DNA of 64,000 bases, from positions 682,001-746,000 of the forward strand of contig CM066311.1 in the NCBI GenBank assembly GCA_033807695.1. Direction: 5' to 3'. Under the pieces are notes generated by a model. The model was not told where the DNA came from. It saw nothing but the letters and a program-made list of their open reading frames with translations, and ran no database searches. The DNA is from Daedaleopsis sinensis. Lineage: Eukaryota; Basidiomycota; Agaricomycetes; Polyporales; Polyporaceae. This document shows positions 46,085-56,989 of the stretch, piece by piece. How positions within the stretch are numbered: the first letter of the stretch is position 1; each line of letters starts with the position of its first letter. The translations under genes were made by a program, and so were the position numbers.

Positions 46085-47224
46085 CTAGTTCATGTCTGCG
46101 ACCGTGCCCATGTTCCCTGGTTGGTAAGAAGCCAATACATCCCCATAGCACTCCCCCGCCGTCTTACGCAGATGCCGACTCAGCGCATCCCTCCGGCTGA
46201 ACGCCTTCCTGCACCCGCCAACCATCAACATCCCCGCAAACTCCATCCCCTCCTCGCGGACGACTCTATTTGGAACGCCGAGCGCGCGTGCACGCTCGAC
46301 AGGGACCCCGCAGCATACCCAGCGCGGGCTCTCCTCTGGCGGCGTGTGCGTCTCGATATGCCGCTTGAAGTCGGGGCTGCGGCGGTTGGCCTGGATGTAC
46401 GGGCAGAAGGGGCACTTCCAAGGGTTCTTCTGTGCAGCGGGAGGGCTTGTGGGAGGGCTGGCGGTGGGGGAGCGCGAGACCTGGACGTTTCGACGCTTGA
46501 ACGTCGTCAGCTGTGCTCCCGGATGGTGTGGCTCGGGAGAGATGGAGGGGTAGGGTGATTGCCTCGCAGAGCGTCTGGGAGGGGTATTGCGGGATGTCCG
46601 AGCTGAGTCATGAGAGGTAAATGGGTCGAGTAGGGATGGAGAGATGTATGAAGATGCTGTCGCTTTAACGTCATCGGTGGGCTGCCTGGATACATCCGAA
46701 GCGGGGAGGTTCGGTTGAGGAAGAGCATGGGCATCCATATAGGAGCAGGTGTGGAGATTGGGAGAATAGCAGGCGAGGACGGGGTCGTCAGGCATGCAGC
46801 CGTGGACGGAGATGTCAGCGATATCTGCGGTAGTGATCGAACCGAGAGACGGAGGAGTCCAAAGTGTGGATGGGGAGACATTCTGGCCATCGGCGAGAGA
46901 CGACTCGGCAGAAGTACCGGAGAAGCCGATGCTATCAAAGAGAGATGAGTTTTTTCTGCCATACCGACAACATGATTGTGATTCAACATACTAGTTGTCA
47001 TCGAGCTCTTTTTCGACCGCCCAATATAACGGTTGATAGTACCCTTCATGAGCGTCCTTAGCGTCGCCTGGCGCCGGTGGCTCTGGAGCTGCGTGACCGA
47101 TCGCTCTAGGGTGACTGTCGTACGATGGGTTGATAGATGGTGTGTGTGACGACCATGGAGAATTGCATTTTATGGAAAGCCGGTCGAACGGGCCGCCAAA
47201 CGTTTGCTGAGCGTTAGAGAGCAT
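46085..47224 (-). CDS. C2H2-type zinc-finger protein, paralogue C
   Basis: Exon 1 47224-46992 and exon 2 46931-46085, giving 359 aa, exactly the length of paralogue B, with exons of the same size (233 and 847 nt). The 60-nt intron runs GTATGT to GATAG. The start is MLSNAQQTFGGP. The finger domain is KCPFCPYIQANRRSPDFKRH, then IETHTPPEE, WVCCGVPVERARALGVP and GGCRKAFSRRDALSRHLRKT, with tail GECYGDVLASYQPGNMG. The middle of the protein is Ser/Pro-rich and diverges from B. Equal exon sizes with diverged middle parts suggest an old duplication or later exchange of the ends. A nuclear DNA-binding role is inferred from the fingers. Confidence 0.85.
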
Positions 47225-47533
47225 GGTTGGGCTGCCACTGGTGAGGCTGGGATGGTGGGGGATGGTGGTGGTCGAGGGAAGAGTTTAGTGGCAGCCTGTC
47301 CATTGCTGCTCGTCCTTATATACTTGCAAGAGTAGCGAGCCATGCGAGCTGAGCCTCGAGGACGAAGGAGAGGTCGAGAGATAGGGCCACGGCCATGTCG
47401 GGCACTGGAGGCGAGCGCCTGGCTGGGGAGGGAGGGACAAACAAGACCATCGTGAATCATAGCCAGTGCCCAGTGATCTTCCCACGTCCCCCTGGATCTC
47501 GTCTCGCGTGGCCTTTCCCTTCACGCGTCACAG
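47225..47533 (-). promoter_or_regulatory. promoter of zinc-finger C, duplicate of the zinc-finger B promoter
   Basis: It matches 43283-43595 with a few small indels. The TATA box is TATATAAGG (47322-47314), about 90 bp before the start codon. Similarity ends at CACGCGTCACA near 47533. Confidence 0.8.
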
Positions 47534-48368
47534 GCGGATTGGAGGCTGAGCGCGAGGCTGAGGCTGCTGCCGCTGCCGCCACCAGTAAGTACTGGTTCAC
47601 CGACGGCGACTGGTACCGACCTACTTTGTCTGTTTCAAAAGCACGGTCAGATCGATGCACCACTATCATTCCATTGACCGCCTCAGTTACTTCATCGTCG
47701 ACTGACACGGCGCACGAGCTCCTCCCACCCGCGTGAACGGTGTCGCGGCCAAGTTCTTCGTCACCGAGATAGCGGCGGAAGGGACCTCGCAGTCGGGTAG
47801 AAACTTGAAGCCGAGGAGAACCATACGATCCGTCTAGGCACTGACGCAAACCGGAAAATGCTACTGAGATTTCATGGAAGACCTAAAGGCCACTGGCAGA
47901 GCTGAGTACATATCAGTACAGCTACGCGAGTTTCGCGAATGTACGGTCACCTCTAAGTATCGTAAACAGAAAGAATATCCTATCCCGGTGCTACCGCTCG
48001 GGGAATCCGAACTTTGGCATGCCGAAGCTTAGTTGGTGCAAGAGAATGGCGCAGCAAACAATGGTTTGATTGATGTCATCGTATTTGATTATCTATGCTA
48101 CAGGGTGTATCAACCATATGCGCTGTTTATTCCGCATGAGATGCCTATGGCTAAGCAGAGCAGGGCACAATCCACGTACTTATTGAACCGGACGATTTTA
48201 TGCGTCTGCTGTGGCAAGACCGAATGTCAACCTAGTTGTCGAGTGTCACTCTGTTCCCCACAAGGTAATTCAGAAGAGGATCAGACGAAGCGATCCATGT
48301 TGGAGGCCGAGGTGGCAGAAATGCAGCGATAATTCACGGTCCTGAAAGCTGCGTTCGACTCACCTACA
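47534..48368. other. intergenic with a decayed dehydrogenase fragment
   Basis: Apart from the fragment listed at 47709-47840, the region has a frame at 48033-48329 (+) with a Cys-rich CVCCGKTECQPSC stretch that I do not recognise. Confidence 0.35.
47709..47840 (+). pseudogene. C-terminal fragment of a short-chain dehydrogenase
   Basis: The sequence reads AHELLP, then after a short gap RVNGVAAKFFVTEIAAEGTS, and GRNLKPRRT. It matches the intact SDR at 31608-32860 around AHELLPLGIRVNGIAPGFF and the FVTEM-AQGT block. A few bases are lost after HELLP, and nothing of the Rossmann or catalytic part is present nearby. A dead remnant of a paralogue. Confidence 0.6.
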
Positions 48369-49265
48369 TCACTGTATCTCTACTTTTTCGTCGTCCACGT
48401 CCATAGCAGATAGCGGTTGCTGCGAGAGTACCTCGGTCTTGACATCGACGTTCACGTCCTCCGCCGATCCAATACTCCGTTTCAGCGCCGCCCACACCTG
48501 CCGCGCGCCCTGCTCGGCGAGCTCCCGTGCTTTCGCCAGCTCTGAGACGTCGAACGGAGCACTAGTCGTGTAGTTCGTCCACAGAAGCGAGCACGCTGGT
48601 GTGCCGGTGTCCGACGAAGGGGAGTGCGAGAGCGAAGAGGAGAACATGAAGGCGAAGCACCCACTCCCAGCCAGTTTCGGCAGCTCGCTCTCCTCTGGGT
48701 CTAGGACGAGCTGCAGCTCAGCCCCGGCGTCCGTCCTCAGCCTCCCGACGGCAACTGCACAGACGACCCCGCGCATGGGGACCGAGCCAGCGTTGACGAG
48801 CGCCGCGGCGATCGCGTTGACGAGGCCCGCGGTGAGACTGGCGTACCACCCGCGGCCGACGCTCCCAGTCCCGCTTCCGCTCGCGGAACCGCACAGCGCC
48901 TGCCCGACGATCTGGACGAGCGTGCGCGGGAGGTGGGAGAGAAAGAGCGATGGTGCGAAGATCGACTTGAGGGTGCTGGCGAGGGCCTTCGCGTCTGTGC
49001 CAGGAAGGGCCGCGAGGGGGCGGATGAGGACGTCGAGCGTCGCCTGGGAGGGGTTTTCTTGTGCTGGTCGGACTTCGATGGGTCCTGAGATGGATGCGAG
49101 GGCTTTTGTCTCACCTGTGCGATGTCGGAGAGAGGGTGAGGTAGAGTTATGAGGATGCTCACCGAAACCAAAGCGAGCGGAGCCGTCTACTCTGTCAAGC
49201 CGTTCGTAGACGATGGAAATGGCTCGCGTCTCGTCCACCCTCCTCCCGCCAGTGCGCGCCACCAT
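48369..49265 (-). CDS. RRP46: exosome complex component Rrp46 (RNase PH fold)
   Basis: Exon 1 49265-49163 and exon 2 49114-48369; the 48-nt intron (GTGAGC to CACAG) is a multiple of three, so the frame is open across it. Spliced length is 282 aa. The RNase PH-like core is seen in VYERLDRVDGSARFGFG, TKALASISGPIEVRPAQENP and ATLDVLIRPLAALPG. It continues in LPRTLVQIVGQAL, SLTAGLVNAIAAALVNAGSV and PMRGVVCAVAVGRL, with LVLDPEESELPKLAGSGCFA after it. Rrp46 is one of six ring subunits of the RNA exosome, without catalytic residues of its own, acting in nuclear and cytoplasmic RNA processing and decay. The start at 49265 (GCCACCATGG-like reverse context) opens MVARTGGRR. The C terminus is longer than in yeast and acidic. 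Confidence 0.9.
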   Translation of the reverse strand: MVARTGGRRVDETRAISIVYERLDRVDGSARFGFGEHPHNSTSPSLRHRTGETKALASISGPIEVRPAQENPSQATLDVLIRPLAALPGTDAKALASTLKSIFAPSLFLSHLPRTLVQIVGQALCGSASGSGTGSVGRGWYASLTAGLVNAIAAALVNAGSVPMRGVVCAVAVGRLRTDAGAELQLVLDPEESELPKLAGSGCFAFMFSSSLSHSPSSDTGTPACSLLWTNYTTSAPFDVSELAKARELAEQGARQVWAALKRSIGSAEDVNVDVKTEVLSQQPLSAMDVDDEKVEIQ

Positions 49266-49696
49266 GTTTCGCGAGAAGCAAAGGAATGTGCAGGTGGTAG
49301 AGGACGAGAAGAGTCTGACAGTGAAGAGCCAGAAGAGACTCACATTAAGCTCTCAGTAAAAGCCATAATAAAACCACGTAAATTTAAGCCTAGGTTAACC
49401 CCGGCTGTTCAGACGCTGGAACGCCATCGAACCGCGTTACGGGATGCTCGTTTCCCAGAGACAAATCCTGGCCATTGGGTGAATATCCGGCTTCCGACAT
49501 TCTCTCGAGGACAGCAAGTTCTCTCTCTGGCCGCCTCTCGCCGACAGAGATCCCGCCCACTGGCCTTCGGAGGGCGCACGAGCGTGCTCACGCGCACCTC
49601 GCCTTACAAGCGAGAAATTCATAAACCCGCAGCGTTCATGGCATAACGCTTCCCGAACTCTTCTGAGGCCCCGCATCCTTCCAGTCAGCATAGGCC
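49266..49696. other. short intergenic region between divergent genes
   Basis: Shared upstream flank of Rrp46 (-) and the membrane protein (+). No other gene is seen. Confidence 0.5.
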
Positions 49697-50567
49697 ATGT
49701 CTAGCGCAGCTGCATCGACCTCTACCACAACGTCTACAACCACTTCTACCACCGGCGCTGACCCCAACGATGACGCCGCGGGCGGCGCCGGGTCGACACT
49801 CGTGCTAGCACTTGTGGCCCTTGCGGTCTTCAGTGGGGGAGTGGTGTTTGCGGTCCTGCTGCGTCGGTATGTGGTATCGAGCAGGCGGAGGGTCATGGCA
49901 CATGAGGCAGCGAGAGGGCAGGCGTGGAACTGGGATGATGGCACGGCGCTTGCGCCGTCTCTCTATACGAGCATGGCCGTGCTGAGGAGACCGGAGCTGT
50001 GGGATGTTCGTGCTGCAGTCGCGCGGGATGCGAGGTGGGAGAACATCCAGGTGCGTTGTGGAACTCCTCTTACATCGCTCTTGTGTTGGACTGATCGTCT
50101 CCGTCGGACAAAATCGAAACACACTCGTCGTCGACTGCGTTCTCAAGCCCATCTCAGTCAAGGTGGTGCGCGCAGACGCGGATGCTTCATCTCCAACTCC
50201 GGGATGCGCAGACGAATTGTCATTGTCTCCGGCGGCGAGCAGCCCAAATCCCTCATCCGGGTCAAGCTTCTTCTACCCATTCCGAGTCGGCCTACGCGAC
50301 TTCGCGGCGCAAGTCTCCGCTTTACGACCTGCGCAGTACCCAGACCCGCGCCTTCCCCCTCCCCATCCCCATCCACCGCGAGACAGCCAGCCTCGGACGT
50401 TCTCGGACGAACTTGAGACACCTTCGTATGCTCAAGTCGCGCTTGCGATCATGATGCCCACGGACAATATTGTCACGGCGTGCCGATCCGGCGTGCCGCC
50501 GTACGCGCTCGCTCTCACCACTGTTCCGTGGCAACGACAGAAGATGACTTACGACGACAACAACTAG
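49697..50567 (+). CDS. single-pass membrane protein of a basidiomycete family, function unknown
   Basis: Exons 49697-50050 and 50148-50567 give 257 aa. A Ser/Thr-rich N terminus (SSAAASTSTTTSTTTSTTGA) is followed by a transmembrane helix (TLVLALVALAVFSGGVVFAV) and a basic stop (RRYVVSSRRR). The cytosolic part has RPELWDV, W-E-N-I-Q joined across the intron to PISVKV, a long Ser/Pro-rich linker, then VALAIMMP and YALALTTVPW near the end. The same block order (KPKL-x-DV, WETI then PVSA, IAMP, LGTVDV) is present in the gene at 62510, which marks a family. No signal peptide is needed; the topology is probably N-out. Confidence 0.7.
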
Positions 50568-50672
50568 GAAGGGAAAGTAGAAGGTAGTATGTAGGACCTT
50601 GTTTATCGAGCACTGTACCTTCCATGTACTTGTAAGCGATCAGGAACGCCTCTTTGACTACCTCGTATATAC

Positions 50673-51608
50673 TTACATATCTTCCAAGATTACTCCAAAC
50701 CCGATGTTGCCCCAGCTAGTCCAGTACGGCTTCGCGAAGCGGTTGTGGCTCGTCTTCTCGATGTCAGCAAGGTCCTTCACGTCCTTCTCGGTCAGGTCGA
50801 CCGTGATGGACGTCGGGATCACTGTAAAGGACATGAGGGGGTCAGAGCTGATCAAAGGTACGTGTTTTACTGCGTTGCTTACCATTCACACCGGCCCTGT
50901 TGGCATGAAGAGAGATGAGAAATTTCGACGGCGAGACCTTGTACTTCTCGGCGATCTTCTTCATGACCTCGTTCTCTATAAGGGTGCCCTTGTCAGACCC
51001 CAGAGGCGAGTAGGCGGTGACGACGATGCCGTGCTCCCTCCACTCCTCGACGATGTCTTCCTGCATGCATGAACTAGACAACGCCTCGTGAGTGACCTCC
51101 CGTTACAGTGTTCACATGCTCGTGTACTCACGGATGAGACTCGATCTGGTTCACCGCAGGAATGACCGTCGCGAACTTGAGGAGCTCCTGCAAGTACGAC
51201 ACGGAGAAGTTGGACACGCCGATCGCCTTGACCTTATCGGGGTTCTCTTTGAAGACCTTCTCCATGTCCCTCCAAGTGTCGCGCCAGTCGCGCTCCTTGT
51301 CCGCGCCGCCGTCCTTCATCGGGCACGGCCAGTGCATCAGCCAGAGGTCAAGGTACGGCGTGTCCAGCGACTTGAGCGAGTGCTCGAGCGCCGCCTGGAC
51401 CTTCCTCTGGTCGATGTTGTTCAGCTTGGTCGTCAGGAAGATCTGCTCTCGCGGTACACCCGACTCCTTGATGCCGAGGCCCACTTCCTTCTCGTTTTCT
51501 GACACAGATGCAGCGAGTTAGAACTTCCTCGTCACCGCGATTACAGGCGGCGGGTCGTCGAGAGTTGAGGAATCACACGTACGATATGCGGTCGCCGTGT
51601 CGATGTGC
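50673..51608 (-). CDS. aldo-keto reductase, 5' end not found
   Basis: Exons: one ending at the donor before about 51574 with YRHIDTATAY, then 51498-51132, 51073-50883 and 50821-50673. The last three chain in frame with it. The catalytic residues of the family are present: Asp in HIDTA, Tyr in the YQNE joined across the intron, Lys in FLTTKLNN and His in LMHWPCP. Further motifs are KAIGVSNFSVSYLQELL, AVNQIESHP, GIVVTAYSPLGS and VIPTS, where the usual Lys of IPKS is Thr. The N-terminal exon(s) with the first beta strands (about 30-40 residues) are not recognisable in the ~500 bp upstream. The gene may be 5' truncated, or an exon lies behind a longer intron. Such enzymes reduce carbonyls with NADPH. 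Confidence 0.83.
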
Positions 51609-51969
51609 CGGTAAAAGGACGAGAAGTTTCTATTCGCTGACTGGCCGAGTGGAACAACTCCTCGAGCTCCATCTGGCCGACGAGGTCATTCGGCAATGTC
51701 GCCTCCAACTCGAAGAAGCCAGACAGTATGATATATATGTCCACGAAGGCGAAAATGGGGATATGTGAATGAATGATGACTGATGATACAAAAGTCCCTA
51801 GGATGGAAGGGATGAGAGCGAGACAGCAGGGGAGATGTGGTGACGAGCTGTGCCGCATCGAGATCAACTCGACGAGCTCGACGGAAACTCTGGTGCAGCG
51901 ACGTCAGTGACTCAGCAGCCGATAGAGTGAGTCTTGAGCAGGCAGCTCACCGTTTCGACATCATGATAG

Positions 51970-52740
51970 CTAGCTGTGTACCGGGCTTGCAGCGAGGTGC
52001 AGTGGCCTCCGCGGGCGGCGCTGCCGTCTCCGGTACACCGAGTACCAGATCAGGAAGGCGAAGAAAAGTGCAAGGACGACCCCCCCGACGACCAAGCCGA
52101 TGATCACTCCGCTGACACGTTGCCTGTCAGCGGGCTGAGGAGAGCTGCTCTTATCAGTGCCAGGGGAAGTGGGGTTGGAGGCAGAGCTAGTCGACTGAGA
52201 TGGTGTTGGCTGGGATGCCGCGGGTGAACAGATATATGCACCATCGATGATGTAGGGAGCAGTCGGTGATGTGGACGTCACGTTGATGTTAAGAGCATGG
52301 TCTCCCTGAGGAAGGTCGAGCTTCGCGAAGAATATTTGGTTTTGTGTACAAGTTTGCACAAACGGCAGCGTTGAGCTGTTCGATTGTCCACCATCGATCG
52401 AGTAGGATGCAGTGATGGGCGAGTCACTTGGGGGTGTGATTCCCATGATCACAATACCCATCCCTACGAGAGCAATGCTCAGAGCCTCCCCCAAAGGAGC
52501 GATCCCGAGACGTACCGTTGAACGCAACTTCGACAGATGAGCCGTCCTTGAGAGCTTGATGGGAAGTGCCTAAGATCCCGTTTCCGCCCGGTGATTGCAA
52601 CAGCCAGTCCCCACTGTATTTGAACTGAACTGCAACATCATTTACAAGCATGGCGTTTGAACACCCCGCCGGTGGGCCGGCTCCCAGACCCTGTGCTGTG
52701 CATCCATTATTCGTAGCTGGAGGATTTGGACCTTCATATC
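51970..52740 (-). CDS. single-pass membrane protein with lectin-like ectodomain, N terminus unresolved
   Basis: Exon 2 is 52463-51970; exon 1 ends at 52516 and is open back to about 52735 (YEGPNPPATNNGCTAQ). The ectodomain reads FKYSGDWLLQSPGGNGILGT, GSSVEVAFNG, then across the intron MGIVIMGITPPSD, SYSIDGG and FFAKLDLPQGDHALNINVTS. This order (S-G-W, G-T, GSSV-x-FNG, SYSIDGG, L-x-GDH-L) is found in many basidiomycete surface proteins with a jelly-roll fold. A Ser/Thr/Pro-rich stalk, a helix (GVIIGLVVGGVVLALFFAFL) and a basic tail (YRRRQRRPRRP) follow. The signal peptide exon upstream of 52740 could not be fixed. Probably a plasma-membrane surface protein. Confidence 0.7.
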
Positions 52741-53226
52741 AACTTTCGAATTCGTCTTACTGCTGGCGTCTTTCACGCTCCTCTTACCGATGTTCCCCTT
52801 GTTTTTACTACCATTGTCGTTGTCGCTAGGTGATAGGGAAGTGCTGGGGAGAATGCTCGTGATTGTACTGCTAGTAGTGTCTGCATGTCGTGTTCAAGCC
52901 AACAATCAGTGAGCACTAATTAAGTTGCTCGAGCTAAACACGCACCGCGAAAATACTGCCTCGTCCGCCTCAGCTTGAAGCCTCCCAGATGCCCCGCCAT
53001 GTGACGGAAAGGATACAGCGGAAGTGAAAAGAAAGGTCGGACCAAAAGTCAACTGAGACGACCAACGTCCTGAGTTTCGTCCCATACGACTGAAAGTAGC
53101 ACTGTGGACACTCACAAGGCTTCCAGCGCCGTTTGGAGTAGCGTGTAGTCGTACAACGACCGGCGCACAGTAGCTTGAAGAAGGCAAAAGAGCAGGAGGC
53201 GTGAAGGCGCGGCAGAACCGCCGGCC
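52741..53226. other. probable 5' exon region of the membrane protein, then intergenic
   Basis: An exon with the signal peptide is expected on the minus strand here. Candidate ATGs exist near 52888 and 52826 but none gives a convincing chain. Confidence 0.35.
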
Positions 53227-53970
53227 ATGTTTATGACACCCCCTCGTCCTCGGCGCGGGATCCAGCGCATGCCGGCAGAACGCACACTTTTGCGACGAAT
53301 CTGTTGGTCAACCCGAGCTGTCAGAATGCGTCGTGATGCTTGGGGGCGGCATTGGTTCCGGACCCCGGTTCTCAGCCATGAGGCTATGGCAACTGGAGGT
53401 CGTCATGAGAAGCGCAAGCGTCCCTGGAATTCCTGTGCCACTGGGGGTGAAGAGAGTACTGACGGCGAGACGGGGTTCTATCGAGGGTGGCTTGCGACAG
53501 ACGACAACAGATCTAGAGGTTCTGCTCTGATAATGCCTCTAGGAACCAGAGGTGATGCGGTAGCGTCACGCGAGTTTGTTGGTTTCGCGGGGCGCGGATA
53601 GGCTTTGGCCAGTCGTTACCTTGACCGAAACATCCTCGGAGAATGCATGCGAGCACATCGCGAGAATTGGGATCAGGCATTGCGAACCAATTGCGAACCT
53701 TGAGTGGCTGCTGCCAGGCATGTCGACGTCGGAGTTCGCGACAGCGATTGTGAAATGGGACCGGTGATAGAACTAGTAGATCTAGGTTACGGTGGGGGCG
53801 ATGTGCCAATACAATCTGCCCGTCAACTGACCGTAGTGTAGTCGCAGGATGATACTTAGTGGTCACTCGTGAAGGCACGAAAGAGCAGCGCGGTCACCGG
53901 TGAGATCCGGTCGCGCTCTGAGTTCATCTTATCTAATCAGATGGGGATTTGGGGACCTCCCAAGCTCTGA
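53227..53970 (+). repeat. ~750-bp dispersed repeat, left arm of an inverted pair
   Basis: It begins TGTTTATGACACCCCCTCG and stays similar to the reverse complement of 63241-64000 up to about CTCTGAACT at 53970. Differences are substitutions and small indels, for example a few bases near 53890. Plus-strand and minus-strand frames of 100-120 codons stay open in both arms, but no family is recognised. It could be a terminal inverted repeat of a large element or two independent insertions. Confidence 0.85.
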
Positions 53971-55245
53971 ACTTTAGTCGCATACCAAGACCCAGAACGA
54001 GTGAGGAGGACCTAGCCCTGACCTGGGTTTTGAGGTAGTCTCATAGCAAAACCCTCCATGTTTACCGTGGGAGGGGTTTGCGTCGAACCTAGTTTTCGAA
54101 GTTGATCATGGCGAAGTTGACGGACATTTTCTACTATGCTACAATGACAAGAACAAGTTCTAAGTACCAACAGTACTGTTGTTCTGGTGTCGTACCCACT
54201 CGTACTCAGTCGGACTGACATTCGGCGTCCATCCACGCCGAGGTCCTCCTCTGCCTTCCCACTGACGGTCACTGCCTGTTGACTCGCTCCCGGGCCGAGC
54301 CCATGACGCGGACGTACTACACGCGCGCCTACGTTCACCATCATTTTCTGATCCCAACTTCCATGTGCAATCACGCATCATCGCTCATCTTCTCTTAGTC
54401 TATCGCATTGCTGGACTCAAGAGACGCATACGTGCTTGCTACTGTAGTCTCTGGCGCGACATCGCACACTTGCTGCATCGATACGCGCAAGTTGAGCCTC
54501 GGCGCAGTACGAACGTCACTCTGGAGATCGCAATGTTTTCACTAGGTGTGTTTCCTCCTCATATTTGGCTCAATCAAACCAGGAATCGATTTCTCCTCGA
54601 GCTCAGGGCTATGTTTGGAGCTCATCAAACAGTCAATCACGACAGCCGTCTGCCTCCGGAGTCCATCTGGATTAAGTAATCCTATACGATCTTTGACTTG
54701 AGCGGTGTTTGCGGATGACAGTTTCAGGTTCCACGCGGACTGTGAACGTTTCTGAACAGTCAACAATGTCACCGTCGGAGGCAACAGCCTGCCGCCCATG
54801 TGAATGGTGATATGATAGACTCCAAGGGCCGTGGTCAGGTCGCACGACGTACTTCGCCGTCAACCCAATCTTTCCTGCAGCGAGTCCACGATTTCCTGAG
54901 CCAGGTGCCCTCGCAGCAGGCTGCCTTTCTCTCACTCTTTTTTCTGGGCTGGGCTCTTTAACTTCCTTCCTGTGCAGGCGCAACATTTCCGTGAATCGCT
55001 GTTGAGCTAGTCGGTTGACCAAAAGGAGCAGTCAAGCGTTGGGATATCATAAGAGGTGAGTCAAGGCTTTCCTTGTAGGGACCCGGAGAAGACGGGGAGG
55101 ATGCGTCATCCCGAGTGCTCAATGTATAATCTTCCAACTTCGCCGTGCAAGGCCGCAGGCGATCTGCACGCATCATTCAGCACCGTCCACCAGCGCCCTT
55201 GCTACGCTCAAATATTACTCGGAGACTCGACCTACTGCCCTCGAG
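53971..55245. other. no gene recognised
   Basis: It lies inside the inverted repeat, upstream of DUF6533 copy C. The frames at 54012-54374 and 54672-55022 (-) have no known motif. Confidence 0.35.
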
Positions 55246-56989
55246 ATGCCCGCCCCGCCCGTTTTACCCATCGAGCTGCTGCGACCAGTATTATCGGATG
55301 CTGACAAGTGAGCACCCCTGTGCTTATGAATCGACCGATGCCATACGTTGACGCTGACGGGCGATCCTACCTGTTAGGGCGTTTTTCATCTCTTGCGCCG
55401 GCACTGGTGAGTAGCCCCAGTGACGGCACCTTTCACTGTACTGATGATCACGCAGCGTTAGTTTTGTACGAACACGTCATCACCATAGAACTCGAGGTGC
55501 AGCAGATATGGAGACGCAAGATCTCTGTGGCGTCCATCCTGTTCATCCTGACGAGATATCTCACTCTCCTCAACCGAGTATTCGCCGTCATTGGCCTGTC
55601 TGAGATAGAAACCTTAGCTGTGAGTTCATGGTATACTATGATTTTCATCCACGGTATTTACATAGGGTCTTAGAGGTCGGTTGCACCGGTCCTTGCAGCG
55701 TACCAAAGGGCTGACACCTCTTGCATGTATGCAGTTGTCGCACTATAACATGGCTGCAAGCTGTGACAACATCTATCCTGGTGATCGTGATGTCAGGTAC
55801 GTCATATCACATCTCGCCCATGTTCGCACACGAAATCCAATATCCTTGTCATCATTAGCAATCGCGGGCATACGTGTATATGCACTCTGGAATCGAGATG
55901 CTCGTCTGTTGGCCCTCGTGATCCTCTGTGGTGTCTTCCCGGCAATCGCTAACCTCGTGAGTAACGGTGTAGCCATATGTTCGAGTACTGTCACAATAAC
56001 TGACCCGCAATTCCAGTTCTTCCGGAGTGCGTCGCTAGTGTACATCGTCCCCACCAAGCTCTATTCTTGTCAGACTGCACCGACGGCGATGTCGGCCGTT
56101 GCGTACATCGGGGGTACGCTGCCTATGTGTCCTATCGCGACGATCCCTGACGTCTTTCCAGTCCTGATAGCAATCCGCGCTGCATCCATTCTGTCGGATG
56201 GTCTAGTCGTCGTACTCACCTGGATCAAGACGTACCGGGTGTATGTTCTGACGAGGAAGATGGAGTTCCGCAATAACTACGCCATGCTCATGCTCCGCGA
56301 CGGTGAGTACGGTCTCGTTGCGCTTTTGAATCGCTGAGCTGAATCGTGAATACTATGAGGCACGCTGTACTTCATGTAAGCTTTGCGGTCGGTAACGATC
56401 GCGCTCCTTGCTCACGATATGCAGCGCTGTATGGACCCTCAACCTAGTCGCCATCATATACATCATGAATGTCGTACGTATTTCTCAATTCAAGTCGGTC
56501 AGCGATTCTAATCATATCTCTCCTTAGGGAGCTAACGTCTTGAACGACATGATCGTGACGTACGGACTTCCTATCCCAGCCTTTTTGCGACATCCCGCTG
56601 ACCGTCTACCTTGGTGACACAGGCTGAGCTCCCTCCTCATGGCCCGCTTCTTGCTCAACCTACGCGTCCAGCGGGATCGCATAGAGAGTGATGCCGCCTC
56701 CGGGTCGTTCTCCACAAACATGTCGGCCGCAGGCTCGCTGTCGACCATCAACTTCACCCCGGCCCTCGTGAGTTCGATGGGCGCGTCTGTCTGGACCCCG
56801 ACGGACATCAAGGACGATGACGATGACGAGAACGACGACGAGGATGCGGATACGTGCAAGAAGCACTTCGCCGTCATCGCCAAGTCGTGTCCGAACGACG
56901 TGTGGCTGTCCCCAACGAAGACCGACTGTCAAGGGAAGGGTACCAAGGGGGTTTTGATGCTCGGTGAGAAGGAGGCGGTCTGGGTATAA
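55246..56989 (+). CDS. DUF6533 seven-helix integral membrane protein, copy C
   Basis: Starts MPAPPVLPIELLRPVLSDAD at 55246 (first exon to 55307) and ends at 56989. The DUF6533 motif is ALVLYEHVITIELEVQQIW with ILFILTRYLTLL. Then come the SC motif, a helix with WLQAVTTSILVIVM, AIAGIRVYALW, LSDGLVVVLTWIKTYRVYVL, LLMLRDG-type residues (MLMLRDG), GTLYF and LNLVAIIYIMNV. The tail begins ARFLLNLRVQRD. Exon borders include the donor after 55619, a 2-nt exon at 55674-55675, an exon starting at 55735 and a 16-nt exon at 56360-56375. Copy D follows 3.9 kb downstream in the same direction. It is diverged from copies A and B but has the same exon plan. Function is unknown. Confidence 0.83.
55674..55675 (+). 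other. proposed 2-nt microexon (AG) of DUF6533 copy C
   Basis: Intron 55620-55673 (54 nt, GTGAGT to CTTAG), AG, then intron 55676-55734 (59 nt, GTCGGT to TGCAG). Inclusion joins GCT-AG-T and gives A-S-C-R-T-I-T-W. Direct joining of the two flanking exons shifts the frame and destroys the helix. Confidence 0.65.

Noticed and set aside
53227..53601. A 124-codon frame in the left repeat arm, conserved in the right arm
   Set aside because: Other frames of the same DNA are equally conserved between the arms, so the similarity reflects the repeat and not protein selection.
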